Assembly (NCBI GenBank): GCA_007132365.1 | Contig: SLOS01000184.1 | Span: forward strand, 1-19,264 | Origin: Bacteroidales bacterium | GTDB taxonomy: Bacteria; Bacteroidota; Bacteroidia; Bacteroidales; PUMT01 | Direction: 5' to 3' | Length of the DNA: 19,264 nucleotides | Shown here: piece by piece, positions 1 to 7,937 of the stretch | Position numbering within the stretch: position 1 is the stretch's first letter | Layout: each line of letters starts with the position of its first letter | The notes under the pieces: model-generated | Databases searched by the model: none | What the model saw: the letters and a program-made list of their open reading frames with translations, nothing else | What the model was told of the DNA's origin: nothing | Position numbers and translations under genes: made by a program

Positions 1-2
1 CA

Positions 3-596
3 ATTACACCAGTTGAAAAAAAGAATATTACTGCTGAAGTATGTATTCATCATCTATGGTTTGACCAGTCCGATTACGCAAAACTGGGGACAAAGATCAA
101 ATGGAACCCTGCCATTAAAACACACAGGGATAAGGAAGCTCTTATCAGGGCAGTAAATGAAGGTACCATTGATGTTATTGCCACCGATCATGCACCACAC
201 ACCCTCAGGGAAAAATCAAATTCATATTTCAATGCACCATCTGGAGGGCCCATGGTACAGCACTCTCTGGTTGCCATGATTGAACTTGTAAAGAAAGGTC
301 GGATAACCCTTGAAAAGATAGTGGAAAAAATGTGCCATACACCTGCAACAATATTCGGAATAAATGACCGTGGATATATCAGAGAGGGCTATTTTGCAGA
401 TCTGGTATTGCTGGACATGGATTCATCATGGACTGTGAGCAGGGAAAATATTCTCTACAAATGCGGATGGTCGCCAATGGAGGGCCAGACCTTCAGTTCC
501 AGGGTTACACATACAATCGTTAATGGACGTATTGTATACGAAGACGGTATTTTTAATGAGCAACCCGCAGGAAAACAATTGACGTTTAAAAGATGA
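3..596 (+). CDS. pyrC: Dihydroorotase, C-terminal part (5' end outside window)
   Basis: Interconverts N-carbamoyl-aspartate and dihydroorotate, the third step of de novo pyrimidine synthesis, in the cytoplasm. The reading frame is open from the left edge (first full codon at base 3) for 197 codons, so the start and the first metal ligands lie outside. Visible marks are a metal-ligand stretch CIHHLWF near visible residue 17, KWNPAIK near 34 and the signature ATDHAPHT near 60-67, whose Asp62 fits the catalytic aspartate of the amidohydrolase fold. The end (GYFADLVLLD, then a VNGRIVYEDG strand) is the usual closing beta-sandwich of cyclic amidohydrolases. It resembles class I dihydroorotase more than allantoinase or hydantoinase, judged by the HHLWF and DHAPHT context. 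The next gene starts 7 bp after the stop, suggesting co-transcription. Confidence 0.93.
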   Translation: MTPVEKKNITAEVCIHHLWFDQSDYAKLGTKIKWNPAIKTHRDKEALIRAVNEGTIDVIATDHAPHTLREKSNSYFNAPSGGPMVQHSLVAMIELVKKGRITLEKIVEKMCHTPATIFGINDRGYIREGYFADLVLLDMDSSWTVSRENILYKCGWSPMEGQTFSSRVTHTIVNGRIVYEDGIFNEQPAGKQLTFKR

Positions 597-603
597 AATT
601 TTT

Positions 604-1101
604 ATGCAGCACTTTAAATTATTTTGTATTATTTCTGCCGCCCTGCTAATAAGTTGCGGTGAGAAGATCCCTGAGCAGAAAAAACCGCTTGTTCAGCGTA
701 CACCTTTGAATATTCCCATTATTGCCGATACGGTAATATATGATGTGGTAGTAAAAAATCCTGAACCGGATGACCTGTGGATAGAGGAAAGTCTGAGGAG
801 GCTCAACAGGGAAGCTCTTGTGGATATAATTTTTAATGCGGTGTACCGGCAGGAGCTAATACCTTATGAATATTTTTCCAGCGAGGCTATGTCGGTTGCA
901 GATGTAATAGAGCTTGAGAAATCTCCTGAATTCAGCAGGGAAAAAGTTGGCAGGATCCAGTTCTCTGAAGAGTGGTATTTTGATGAGGATAACCTCCGTA
1001 TGGAAAAACGGGTAAATTCGCTAACCCTCGGATATGAGGTTTTTGACCCGCAGGGCAACCTAAGGGGCTATAAACCGGCATTTCTTGTAAAACTAAACTA
1101 A
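604..1101 (+). CDS. GldN-like lipoprotein (165 aa)
   Basis: A short secreted protein with a lipoprotein signal: hydrophobic residues 6-17 and a lipobox LLISC, so Cys18 is the likely lipidation site. The mature part has a helix-rich stretch (about 55-85, with REALVDIIFNAVY), then EEWYFDEDNLRMEKRVNSLT and a final GNLRGYKPAFLVKL. From memory this order (a LLDVL-type helix, a KEDWFFD-type strand, then a closing PLFWVYY-type strand) is that of GldN/PorN, periplasmic parts of the type IX secretion and gliding machinery, but this protein is about half the usual GldN length and the match is by pattern only. It sits between dihydroorotase and a DUF2148 gene, not beside gldK-L-M. Its function is unknown; a GldN-derived accessory lipoprotein is an inference. 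Confidence 0.6.
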   Translation: MQHFKLFCIISAALLISCGEKIPEQKKPLVQRTPLNIPIIADTVIYDVVVKNPEPDDLWIEESLRRLNREALVDIIFNAVYRQELIPYEYFSSEAMSVADVIELEKSPEFSREKVGRIQFSEEWYFDEDNLRMEKRVNSLTLGYEVFDPQGNLRGYKPAFLVKLN

Positions 1102-1107
1102 AAGGCT

Positions 1108-1644
1108 ATGAGCATAATAAAAGAGAAAACTCTGACAGAAACCTCACTCAGAGAAACGGCCTCCAGAATGGCAGTCGCAGCAAGGACAGCACCCAAGGCC
1201 AGAGGTACAGATACATTTGAGATTAAGATTGTTGAAGGAGATACAATAAAAGTACTGGCTGATAAAATGGGCCGGATCGCCAGCGAAGAAGACATCCCCT
1301 TCTTTAAAAGAGATGCCGATAATATTCTGGACTGCCCTGTCGTGTTTCTTATTGGAACAACGATCAGGTCGATCGGACTAAAAAAATGCGGTATGTGTGG
1401 TTTTACCAGTTGTGAAGAAAAAAACAAAAACCCCTCGGTCCCCTGCGTTTTTAACACCGGAGACCTCGGCATAGCTGTTGGATCGGCGGTATCTGTATGT
1501 ATGGATGACAGAACCGATAACAGGATAATGTACACTATAGGACAGGCAGCCATGGAGCTTGGTTTTTTTGAAACTGATGTCCGTATTGCATATGGAATAC
1601 CTCTCTCTTCCACTTCAAAAAATCCGTTTTTTGACCGAAAATAA
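1108..1644 (+). CDS. DUF2148 ferredoxin-like domain protein (178 aa)
   Basis: A cytoplasmic protein of unknown function that probably binds an iron-sulfur cluster. Residues 94-113 hold four cysteines spaced C-x2-C-x4-C-x10-C (CGMCGFTSC, then a distal VPC), the mark of the DUF2148 ferredoxin-like domain; Cys76 and Cys131 are two more. The Gly- and Ala-rich segment after the cluster (GDLGIAVGSAVSV, about 118-130) is also typical. There is no signal peptide or membrane segment. The gene follows the GldN-like lipoprotein by 6 bp, and the dehydrogenase starts 37 bp after its stop, so the three may share a transcript. Pairing with an NAD-dependent dehydrogenase could suggest a redox role, but nothing in the sequence proves it. 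The family call is fairly firm; the activity is unknown. Confidence 0.8.
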   Translation: MSIIKEKTLTETSLRETASRMAVAARTAPKARGTDTFEIKIVEGDTIKVLADKMGRIASEEDIPFFKRDADNILDCPVVFLIGTTIRSIGLKKCGMCGFTSCEEKNKNPSVPCVFNTGDLGIAVGSAVSVCMDDRTDNRIMYTIGQAAMELGFFETDVRIAYGIPLSSTSKNPFFDRK

Positions 1645-1681
1645 ATGCATCTGACACTTCGGACCGTTAATTCTAAATATC

Positions 1682-2650
1682 ATGGATCAAAGCCCTGAAA
1701 AATTAAAAGTACTCTTTATCGATTCAGTGCATCCGCTGCTTGCAGAAAAACTAACTGCAGCCGGATTAGACTGTGACTACAGACCGGAGATAACATTAAG
1801 TCTTGTTGAGAAAACCATACACATCTATGATGGGATCATCATCAGGAGCAAGTTCCGCCTTGATCGCGAACTGCTTTCGAAAGCATCCCGGCTGAAGTTT
1901 ATAGGAAGAGTAGGCTCAGGGCTTGAAAATATTGATGTTGAATATGCAAAATCCAGAAATGTTGTTTGTTATAATTCACCTGAAGGCCACCGGGATGCTA
2001 CAGGAGAGCATGCTGCAGGAATGTTGCTTGCCCTGCTGAACAATATATGCAAGGCCAATGATGAGATAAGAAAGGGGCAATGGTTCCGGGAAGTGAACCG
2101 GGGATTGGAAATAATGGGAAAGACAGTAGGTATCATTGGATATGGAAATACAGGCAGATGCTTTGCAAGGTGTCTCTCAGGATTCAATGCCAGGATACTG
2201 GCGTATGATAAGTATAAATTCAACTATTCGGACCAGTTCGTGACTGAATCGGTTATGGAAGATCTATTTGATGACTGTGACATACTCAGCCTGAATATCC
2301 CTCTTACGGAAGAGACCCACTACCTTGTGAATAACGAGTTTCTGGACCGTTTCAAAAAAAGCATCTATATTGTCAATGTTTCAAGGGGCAGGATAATAAA
2401 CACATCCGATTTGGTCCGTAACCTGAAAACAGGAAAAGTGAAAGGAGCCGCCCTGGATGTGCTTGAATATGAAAAATCGAGTTTTGAAGAGCTTCACCGC
2501 AGCAACCTGCCCGATGATTACCTTTACCTTCTTGAACATCCGAGAGTGCTCCTGACTCCCCACATAGCGGGATGGACACATGAATCCAACAAAAGGCTCG
2601 CAGAGGTTATGGCAGGAAAAATCATACAAAGTTTCGGACAATTTATCTGA
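1682..2650 (+). CDS. D-isomer-specific 2-hydroxyacid dehydrogenase (SerA-like)
   Basis: An NAD-dependent dehydrogenase of D-2-hydroxyacids, 322 aa. The Rossmann motif GYGNTG is at 153-158, with Asp176 at the end of the second strand as the likely NAD ribose ligand. The catalytic set of the family is visible: Arg235 in NVSRG, Glu264 in DVLEYE and His294 in TPHIAGW. The N-terminal substrate domain carries RVGSGLENID (76-85). The length is that of short phosphoglycerate dehydrogenases without a C-terminal ACT or ASB domain, so 3-phosphoglycerate is a possible substrate, but glyoxylate, hydroxypyruvate or other 2-oxoacids cannot be excluded and no serC is adjacent. Its stop overlaps the end of the convergent aspartate kinase gene by 8 bp, with no terminator between them. 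Confidence 0.88.
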   Translation: MDQSPEKLKVLFIDSVHPLLAEKLTAAGLDCDYRPEITLSLVEKTIHIYDGIIIRSKFRLDRELLSKASRLKFIGRVGSGLENIDVEYAKSRNVVCYNSPEGHRDATGEHAAGMLLALLNNICKANDEIRKGQWFREVNRGLEIMGKTVGIIGYGNTGRCFARCLSGFNARILAYDKYKFNYSDQFVTESVMEDLFDDCDILSLNIPLTEETHYLVNNEFLDRFKKSIYIVNVSRGRIINTSDLVRNLKTGKVKGAALDVLEYEKSSFEELHRSNLPDDYLYLLEHPRVLLTPHIAGWTHESNKRLAEVMAGKIIQSFGQFI

Positions 2651-3896
2651 CTACGAACATAACTGTATTGCGGCTGCGCTGTTCAACCAGGACCTGCCTT
2701 CCGGCAGTATGCTTTTTAATAACCACGGAATTATAGTGCCTGATTGTAATAAGCTCAAGCCCTTCATTGTAAAGCACCCTGAAATCAGACTTCATTTCCT
2801 CAAGGAGATCCTGAACAAAAGGACCCCGGTTATCCAGACAGAGAGTAAAGCTTATAGCGGAATGCTGTATCAGGTTTACCTTAATCCGGTATTTAAAAAA
2901 CCGTGCAAAAATCCTGCTCAGACAATCCTCAACAACAAAGGAAAAGTCCCTGGGTGTAAGTGATAATAGTATCTGATCCTTCTTTATAATCAGAATCGGT
3001 TTGAGAACATAGGGTTTATCAACACTATGGATCACGGTTCCGGAGCCCTGCGGGTCAATAAATGATTTGACAAAAAGGGGTATATTTTTGTTTTGTATTG
3101 GCTTAATGGTCTTTGGATGTATCACTTTAGCACCATAAAACGACAGCTCAATTGCCTCCTGATAAGATAACTCATCAACCTTTTCAGCATCGGGAAAATA
3201 CAGAGGATCTGCTGTAAGTATTCCAGGAACATCCTTCCATACCACGAGTGAGCGGGCATCAGATAAATTGGCAGCTATTGCGGCGGTATAGTCAGAGCCC
3301 TCCCTGCCAAGGGTGGTAGTGTGCCCGTCAACGGTCCCGCCGATAAATCCCTGAGTAACCAGCAAGCCCGGACCAGCAGATGAGATAAGTTCTTTAAGCC
3401 TTGGCCCTGATTGATTGAAATCAACACTTGCCTCGCGAAAAGTATCGTCTGTGACCAGCCAATGCCTTGCGTCTGCCCAACGATTTGAAATATTAACAGC
3501 TTCAAGAAAAGAGCTTACAATCCTTGTTGAAATCACCTCTCCAAAACTCACAAGCTGATCATACTCGAAATCATAATTGTCTGAAGGAGCAGCTTTAAGT
3601 TTTTGTTGAATTAGGCCGGTAAGAAATTGGAAATGATCATAAACAGGATGATTTCCCACCGGGAAAAGTTCCCTGATAATATTGTAATGGTATTCTTTAA
3701 TCGATCCCAGTAATGTAAATCTGTCCGGGCTGCCTTCATACCAGGAAGCCAATAAACCCTCAAAGGCATTGGTCATCTTGCCGAATGCCGAAACCACCAC
3801 AATCATTTTTTCATGGTACCCGGAAAGAATCCCTGCCAGGTTCCTGATGGATGAGGCAGAACTGACTGAGGCTCCTCCAAACTTAAAGACTATCAT
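2643..3896 (-). CDS. lysC: Aspartate kinase, monofunctional
   Basis: Phosphorylates aspartate to 4-phosphoaspartate, the entry step to lysine/diaminopimelate, threonine and methionine. The protein opens with MIVFKFGGASV, the family's N-terminal strand and nucleotide-binding Lys5. The mid-protein LGREGSDYTAA is the substrate/ATP loop (GRGGSDYTA in many homologues) and SFYGAKVIHPKTI precedes the regulatory part. The remaining C-terminal residues are a divergent ACT-type region, so feedback control is likely but the effector cannot be read. No homoserine dehydrogenase domain follows. I chose the ATG at 3896 because it gives the conserved N-terminus; an in-frame GTG at 3917 would add seven unconserved residues. 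It is transcribed divergently from mfd and converges on the dehydrogenase gene. Confidence 0.93.
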   Translation of the reverse strand: MIVFKFGGASVSSASSIRNLAGILSGYHEKMIVVVSAFGKMTNAFEGLLASWYEGSPDRFTLLGSIKEYHYNIIRELFPVGNHPVYDHFQFLTGLIQQKLKAAPSDNYDFEYDQLVSFGEVISTRIVSSFLEAVNISNRWADARHWLVTDDTFREASVDFNQSGPRLKELISSAGPGLLVTQGFIGGTVDGHTTTLGREGSDYTAAIAANLSDARSLVVWKDVPGILTADPLYFPDAEKVDELSYQEAIELSFYGAKVIHPKTIKPIQNKNIPLFVKSFIDPQGSGTVIHSVDKPYVLKPILIIKKDQILLSLTPRDFSFVVEDCLSRIFARFFKYRIKVNLIQHSAISFTLCLDNRGPFVQDLLEEMKSDFRVLYNEGLELITIRHYNSVVIKKHTAGRQVLVEQRSRNTVMFVVR

Positions 3897-3927
3897 TCGC
3901 TTATTTTTGCTCAACACTTAAATTCCG

Positions 3928-3935
3928 TAAAAATA
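3928..3935 (-). promoter_or_regulatory. Possible -7 element for lysC
   Basis: On the minus strand this reads TATTTTTA, one base from the Bacteroidota -7 consensus TAnnTTTG. Transcription would begin about 7 bases further on, giving a leader of roughly 25 bases before the ATG at 3896. That supports the ATG over the GTG at 3917. No clear TTG (-33) element is seen, so this is weak. Confidence 0.3.
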
Positions 3936-3972
3936 ATCAACATATTGCATATCCTGGCTGTTTTTCCCGGGC

Positions 3973-4079
3973 ATATTTTCAATATTCTCAATATCCCATA
4001 CCAGGTCAGCAAGCTTTTTTATTTAAAAATATTTAATTTTACACCTGAACCGTCCATGACAATATTTTCAATATTTTCA
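3973..4079. repeat. 14-bp direct repeat of tandem 9-mers between lysC and mfd
   Basis: The 14-mer ATATTTTCAATATT occurs identically at 3973-3986 and 4062-4075, 89 bp apart. Each copy is built from tandem 9-mers: ATATTTTCA then ATATTCTCA at 3973-3990, and ATATTTTCA twice at 4062-4079. Around the second copy the unit is also a dyad (AATATT-TTC-AATATT). The block lies in the 283-bp non-coding gap between two divergent genes, upstream of the mfd -7 element. It could be an operator pair or chance in AT-rich DNA. The rest of the gap holds only AT-rich runs near 4014-4040. Confidence 0.6.
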
Positions 4080-4105
4080 CAAAATAACATGAATTTTACA
4101 TCTGA

Positions 4106-4113
4106 TATCTTTG
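4106..4113 (+). promoter_or_regulatory. -7 promoter element for mfd
   Basis: TATCTTTG is an exact match to the Bacteroidota -7 consensus TAnnTTTG. Initiation near 4120 would give a leader of about 60 bases before the GTG start at 4180. I see no TTG about 20 bases upstream, so the -33 element is poor or absent. Confidence 0.55.
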
Positions 4114-4179
4114 GCTAAAAGAATTACAGTTTATAACCCACACCCGGATAACCGGTAACAGCTATTATCTTTTCAGTAA

Positions 4180-7100
4180 GTGACAAATCCTCTTTTAAAC
4201 TGCTACAGGCAGCATCCCAATTATAATCAGCTGGACAATTTGCTGAATAGTGACATTCCCGTACGATGTCATCTGAAAGGGCTATCCGGATCCTCATCAT
4301 CATTGCTGGCATCCACCATAATCCGGAACAGAAGTTTTAACCAGCTTTTTATTCTTAATGACAAGGAGGAGGCTGCCTATTTTTTTAATGACCTGGAAAG
4401 CTTCTGTCCTGGCAATAACCTGTTTTTTTTCCCATCCTCCTACAGGCGTTCAGTTCAGGAAGGGCAAACTGACCCGGCAGGCATGATACAACGCACAGAA
4501 GTGCTTGATCACCTGGTAAAGAACCTGAAACCTTCGGTAATCGTCTCCTATCCGGAGGCCTTGTTTGAGAAGGTAATACTGGCAGCAGATATGGCGCGGT
4601 TGAAACTTCACCTGACCAAAGGGGAATCCGTTTCCAGGGATTTTATTGTGGAGGTTCTTACCGAGTATGGTTTCATGGAAACTGACTTTGTTTATGAACC
4701 GGGTGAATTTGCCATACGCGGCGGGATTGTAGATGTATTCTCGTTCTCTTATGATCAGCCCTGCCGTATAGACTTTTTCGGGAATGAGGTTGAATCAATC
4801 AGGTTCTTTGACATTGAGACCCAACTGTCCGAAAATCGGGTGGATTCAGTTTCAATTATCCCGAATATTCAGGATATTGGCCGGCAAATGGGAGAATTGG
4901 ACACCAATGGTGAAAGGTGCTCCTTAGTCTCGCTTATGGGCAGCAAGACCATTCTGTGGACAAAAGATATGAAATTCGCAGTTGACAGGATCAATATACT
5001 TTATGAATCTACTGAATTACCTGATAGCAAAAACAACAGGGATATTAAAAGTATATTCCTGTACAGGGGGGATGAGTTCATTGCAGAAGCGGAAGGATAT
5101 CCTGTTCTGGAATTCGGACAATCTTCCTTTTTTGGTAAAAGTGAAATAGTTAAATTCAGTACAGTTCCCCAGCCCCTTTTTCATAAAAACTTTGAGCGTC
5201 TTACAGAGGACCTTGCCGGTAATTCAGAAAATGGATATTCAAACTATATAGTATCAGAAAATGAAAGACAATTTGAAAGATTAAAGGAAATCTTTTATGA
5301 AATACACGGCTCGGTTCCTTTCAATCCGGTGAAGGCATTTATGCATCAGGGCTTTACCGATCACGACCTGCATATCTGTTGCTTTACAGACCATCAGATA
5401 TTTGACCGTTATCAAAGGTTCAGGCTAAGGGAAAGGTTTAAGAGAAAGGAATCGGTTACCATTAAAACACTGCATGATCTGCGACCCGGAGACTATGTTG
5501 TCCATATTGACCATGGAATCGGCAGGTTTGGCGGATTAGAGAAGATAGATGTCAGAGGCAAAACCCAGGAGGCACTTAAACTTGTATATAAAGACAATGA
5601 CACACTCTTTGTCAGCATACATTCACTTCACAGGATTTCAAAATATAAAGGGAAGGATAGCCTGCCTCCAAAAATATACAAGCTGGGATCCGGGGCATGG
5701 CAAAAGCTTAAACAGAGAACAAAAAACAAGGTAAAAGATATTGCAAGAGAGCTGATAACCCTTTATGCAAGGAGGAGGCAGGAACACGGATTCCGGTTTT
5801 CAGCCGACTCCTACCTGCAAAAGGAGCTGGAAGCATCCTTCATTTATGAAGATACACCCGACCAGCTTAAAGCTGCAAACATGGTCAAAGAGCAGATGGA
5901 GTCTCCCGTGCCCATGGATATGCTTGTTTGCGGAGATGTCGGTTTCGGCAAAACGGAGATTGCCATAAGGGCTGCATTTAAGGCTGTTGCAGACAACAAA
6001 CAGGTAGCCGTAATGGTACCTACCACCATACTGGCACTGCAGCATTATAATACCTTCAGGGAAAGACTCAGGAATTTCCCCTGCAATGTCGAACATATAA
6101 GCCGGTTCAGGTCTCCTAAAAAACAAAAGGAGATTCTCAGGAGCCTGGCAGAGGGGAAAACAGATATCCTGATTGGCACCCACAGGATCATTGGCAAAGA
6201 TCTTAAATTCAGGGATCTGGGACTTCTTATCATTGACGAGGAACAAAAATTCGGGGTCAGCATAAAAGAAAAGCTTAAAAAGATGAAACTTAATGTTGAC
6301 ACCCTAACCCTTACAGCCACACCCATACCACGTACCCTGCAGTTTTCACTCATGGGAGCCAGAGACCTGGCCATAATAAACACTCCGCCACCAAACAGGC
6401 ATCCGATAGTGACAGAACTGCATACCTTCGACAGGGAAATAATCCGCAACGCAGTTGAATATGAAATTCAGAGGGGCGGACAGGTATTCTTTATTCACAA
6501 CAGGGTTCAGAACATAGCAGAGATAGAGGGGATAGTGAACAAGATATGTCCTGGGGTTAAAACCGTTGTGGCTCACGGACAGATGGAGAGCAGCAAACTG
6601 GAGCAGATAATGCTCGGATTCATTTCCGGAGAGTTTGACGTGCTGGTAGCTACAACAATAATTGAATCGGGGCTTGATATTCCAAATGCCAATACCATTA
6701 TAGTTAACAATGCCCACCAATTCGGACTAAGTGATCTGCATCAGTTAAGGGGAAGGGTTGGCCGATCCAACAAGAAAGCTTTTTGCTACCTTCTTGCTCC
6801 CCCTTCCAGCCTGGTTACGAGAGAAGCCAGACAGCGCCTGAGGGCCATTGAGGATTTTTCGGATCTGGGAAGCGGTTTCAATATTGCAATGCAGGATCTG
6901 GATATCAGAGGTGCAGGAAATCTTCTCGGCAGAGAACAAAGTGGTTTTATAGCAGATATAGGTTTTGAAACCTATCATAAAATCCTTGATGAAGCCGTTC
7001 AGGAGCTTCGCGATACTGAATTCAGCGAAGTTTTCCCTGAACAGGGTTCAGATACATCTGCCGGGAAGGCGTTTGTTAATGATTGCCAGGTTGACACCGA

Positions 7101-7548
7101 TCTGGAGCTTCTTTTTCCTGAAGGGTATATACCCGGTAATGCTGAACGTATCAGGCTATACAGGATACTTGACAATACAAGGGATGAAGGATCACTTGAA
7201 AAATTCGAAGCAGATCTGGCAGACAGGTTTGGGCCTCCCCCGAAGGAGTCTTCAGAATTGCTGAATGTTGTGAGGCTGCGAATACTGGCTGTATCACTCG
7301 GCTTTGAAAAAATTGTGCTGAGGCGCGGTAAAATGGTGATCCATTTCGTGTCAAACCAGATGTCACCTTATTACCAGTCCCCTATCTTCTCCTCTCTGCT
7401 ATCATCTGTTCAGCATCAAAAGAAGATGAAACTCAGAGAAGGCAACAACAGGCTTATGCTCAGCATTCAAAACATAAATTCTGTAAAAGCGGCTCTGGGT
7501 GTTCTACAAAAATTATCGGTTGAGGCGGGGCTTATGCAAATGCTGTAA
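4180..7548 (+). CDS. mfd: Transcription-repair coupling factor Mfd
   Basis: An ATP-dependent translocase that removes RNA polymerase stalled at DNA lesions and recruits UvrA. Full length at 1122 aa. Domains in order: a UvrB-like N-terminal module (about 1-350, with FAIRGGIVDVF at 177-187); the RNA-polymerase-interacting domain opening with LRPGDYVVHIDHGIGRF (434-450); RecA-like motor domains with Walker A GDVGFGKTE (585-593), DEEQ box (686-689), motif III TATPIPRTL (712-720) and motif VI LRGRVGR (856-862); then the C-terminal TRCF domain (about 970-1065, DTDLELLFPEGYIP). The start is a GTG directly after an in-frame TAA at 4177-4179, so no earlier start is possible; the next residues already match the family's N-terminus. 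It has its own promoter and no co-transcribed partner. Confidence 0.97.
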   Translation: MTNPLLNCYRQHPNYNQLDNLLNSDIPVRCHLKGLSGSSSSLLASTIIRNRSFNQLFILNDKEEAAYFFNDLESFCPGNNLFFFPSSYRRSVQEGQTDPAGMIQRTEVLDHLVKNLKPSVIVSYPEALFEKVILAADMARLKLHLTKGESVSRDFIVEVLTEYGFMETDFVYEPGEFAIRGGIVDVFSFSYDQPCRIDFFGNEVESIRFFDIETQLSENRVDSVSIIPNIQDIGRQMGELDTNGERCSLVSLMGSKTILWTKDMKFAVDRINILYESTELPDSKNNRDIKSIFLYRGDEFIAEAEGYPVLEFGQSSFFGKSEIVKFSTVPQPLFHKNFERLTEDLAGNSENGYSNYIVSENERQFERLKEIFYEIHGSVPFNPVKAFMHQGFTDHDLHICCFTDHQIFDRYQRFRLRERFKRKESVTIKTLHDLRPGDYVVHIDHGIGRFGGLEKIDVRGKTQEALKLVYKDNDTLFVSIHSLHRISKYKGKDSLPPKIYKLGSGAWQKLKQRTKNKVKDIARELITLYARRRQEHGFRFSADSYLQKELEASFIYEDTPDQLKAANMVKEQMESPVPMDMLVCGDVGFGKTEIAIRAAFKAVADNKQVAVMVPTTILALQHYNTFRERLRNFPCNVEHISRFRSPKKQKEILRSLAEGKTDILIGTHRIIGKDLKFRDLGLLIIDEEQKFGVSIKEKLKKMKLNVDTLTLTATPIPRTLQFSLMGARDLAIINTPPPNRHPIVTELHTFDREIIRNAVEYEIQRGGQVFFIHNRVQNIAEIEGIVNKICPGVKTVVAHGQMESSKLEQIMLGFISGEFDVLVATTIIESGLDIPNANTIIVNNAHQFGLSDLHQLRGRVGRSNKKAFCYLLAPPSSLVTREARQRLRAIEDFSDLGSGFNIAMQDLDIRGAGNLLGREQSGFIADIGFETYHKILDEAVQELRDTEFSEVFPEQGSDTSAGKAFVNDCQVDTDLELLFPEGYIPGNAERIRLYRILDNTRDEGSLEKFEADLADRFGPPPKESSELLNVVRLRILAVSLGFEKIVLRRGKMVIHFVSNQMSPYYQSPIFSSLLSSVQHQKKMKLREGNNRLMLSIQNINSVKAALGVLQKLSVEAGLMQML

Positions 7549-7579
7549 ATCAAAATGAGTAAATCAGCACTATTTTAAT

Positions 7580-7930
7580 ATGATTTACAAATTAGAAAGC
7601 TGCCTGTTATTTTCTTTGCATTAGTCATACCTGGTGGGGGGATTTTTTCACAAAGCAATATTTCCTTTCTTGATGAAGAACTGATAAAGAAAAACCGGAT
7701 AAATACGGTAACGGAATGGAACCATGCCTGCACCGGAAATCAGACAATTGTCTCAGTGATCCTTCCCGATAACACCATATCAGAAAAAATAAAACTTACA
7801 TATAACAACACTGGATATCTTATTCATTAAGCTTATGCGGGACAGCCGGGGAAAGCTGGTAAGTGTGGAAACATATTATGCAACCTACAATTACCAGGTC
7901 CTCTACCGGTACGATTACAGTTTTTTCTGA
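7580..7930 (+). pseudogene. Small secreted-protein gene broken by two frameshifts
   Basis: No open frame covers this interval, yet its frames join into one sensible protein. ATG at 7580 begins MIYK in one frame. If one A is restored in the A-run at 7589-7591, the frame continues as IRKLPVIFFALVIPGGGIFSQ, a good signal peptide, then FLDEELIKKNRINTVTEWNH. That frame stops at 7828-7830; removing one T at 7827-7828 carries it on as HKLMRDSRGKLVSVETYY and RYDYSFF to the TGA at 7928-7930. The repaired product is 116 aa, one base gained and one lost. The Tyr-Asp-rich end recalls short secreted Bacteroidota proteins with YD-like motifs, but I do not recognise the family. Either real decay or two sequencing errors. 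The stop is 7 bp from the convergent beta-barrel gene. The rest of the 7549-7937 gap holds only short TAAATCA repeats near the mfd stop. Confidence 0.6.
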
Positions 7931-7937
7931 AAACCCC

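Noticed and set aside
1098..1613. 171-codon open frame on the minus strand
   Set aside because: It is fully antisense to the DUF2148 gene, whose product has a recognisable cysteine motif; the antisense product has no domain pattern.
2580..2963. 127-codon open frame on the plus strand
   Set aside because: It overlaps the end of the dehydrogenase and runs antisense to the ACT region of aspartate kinase; the composition is that of a shadow frame.
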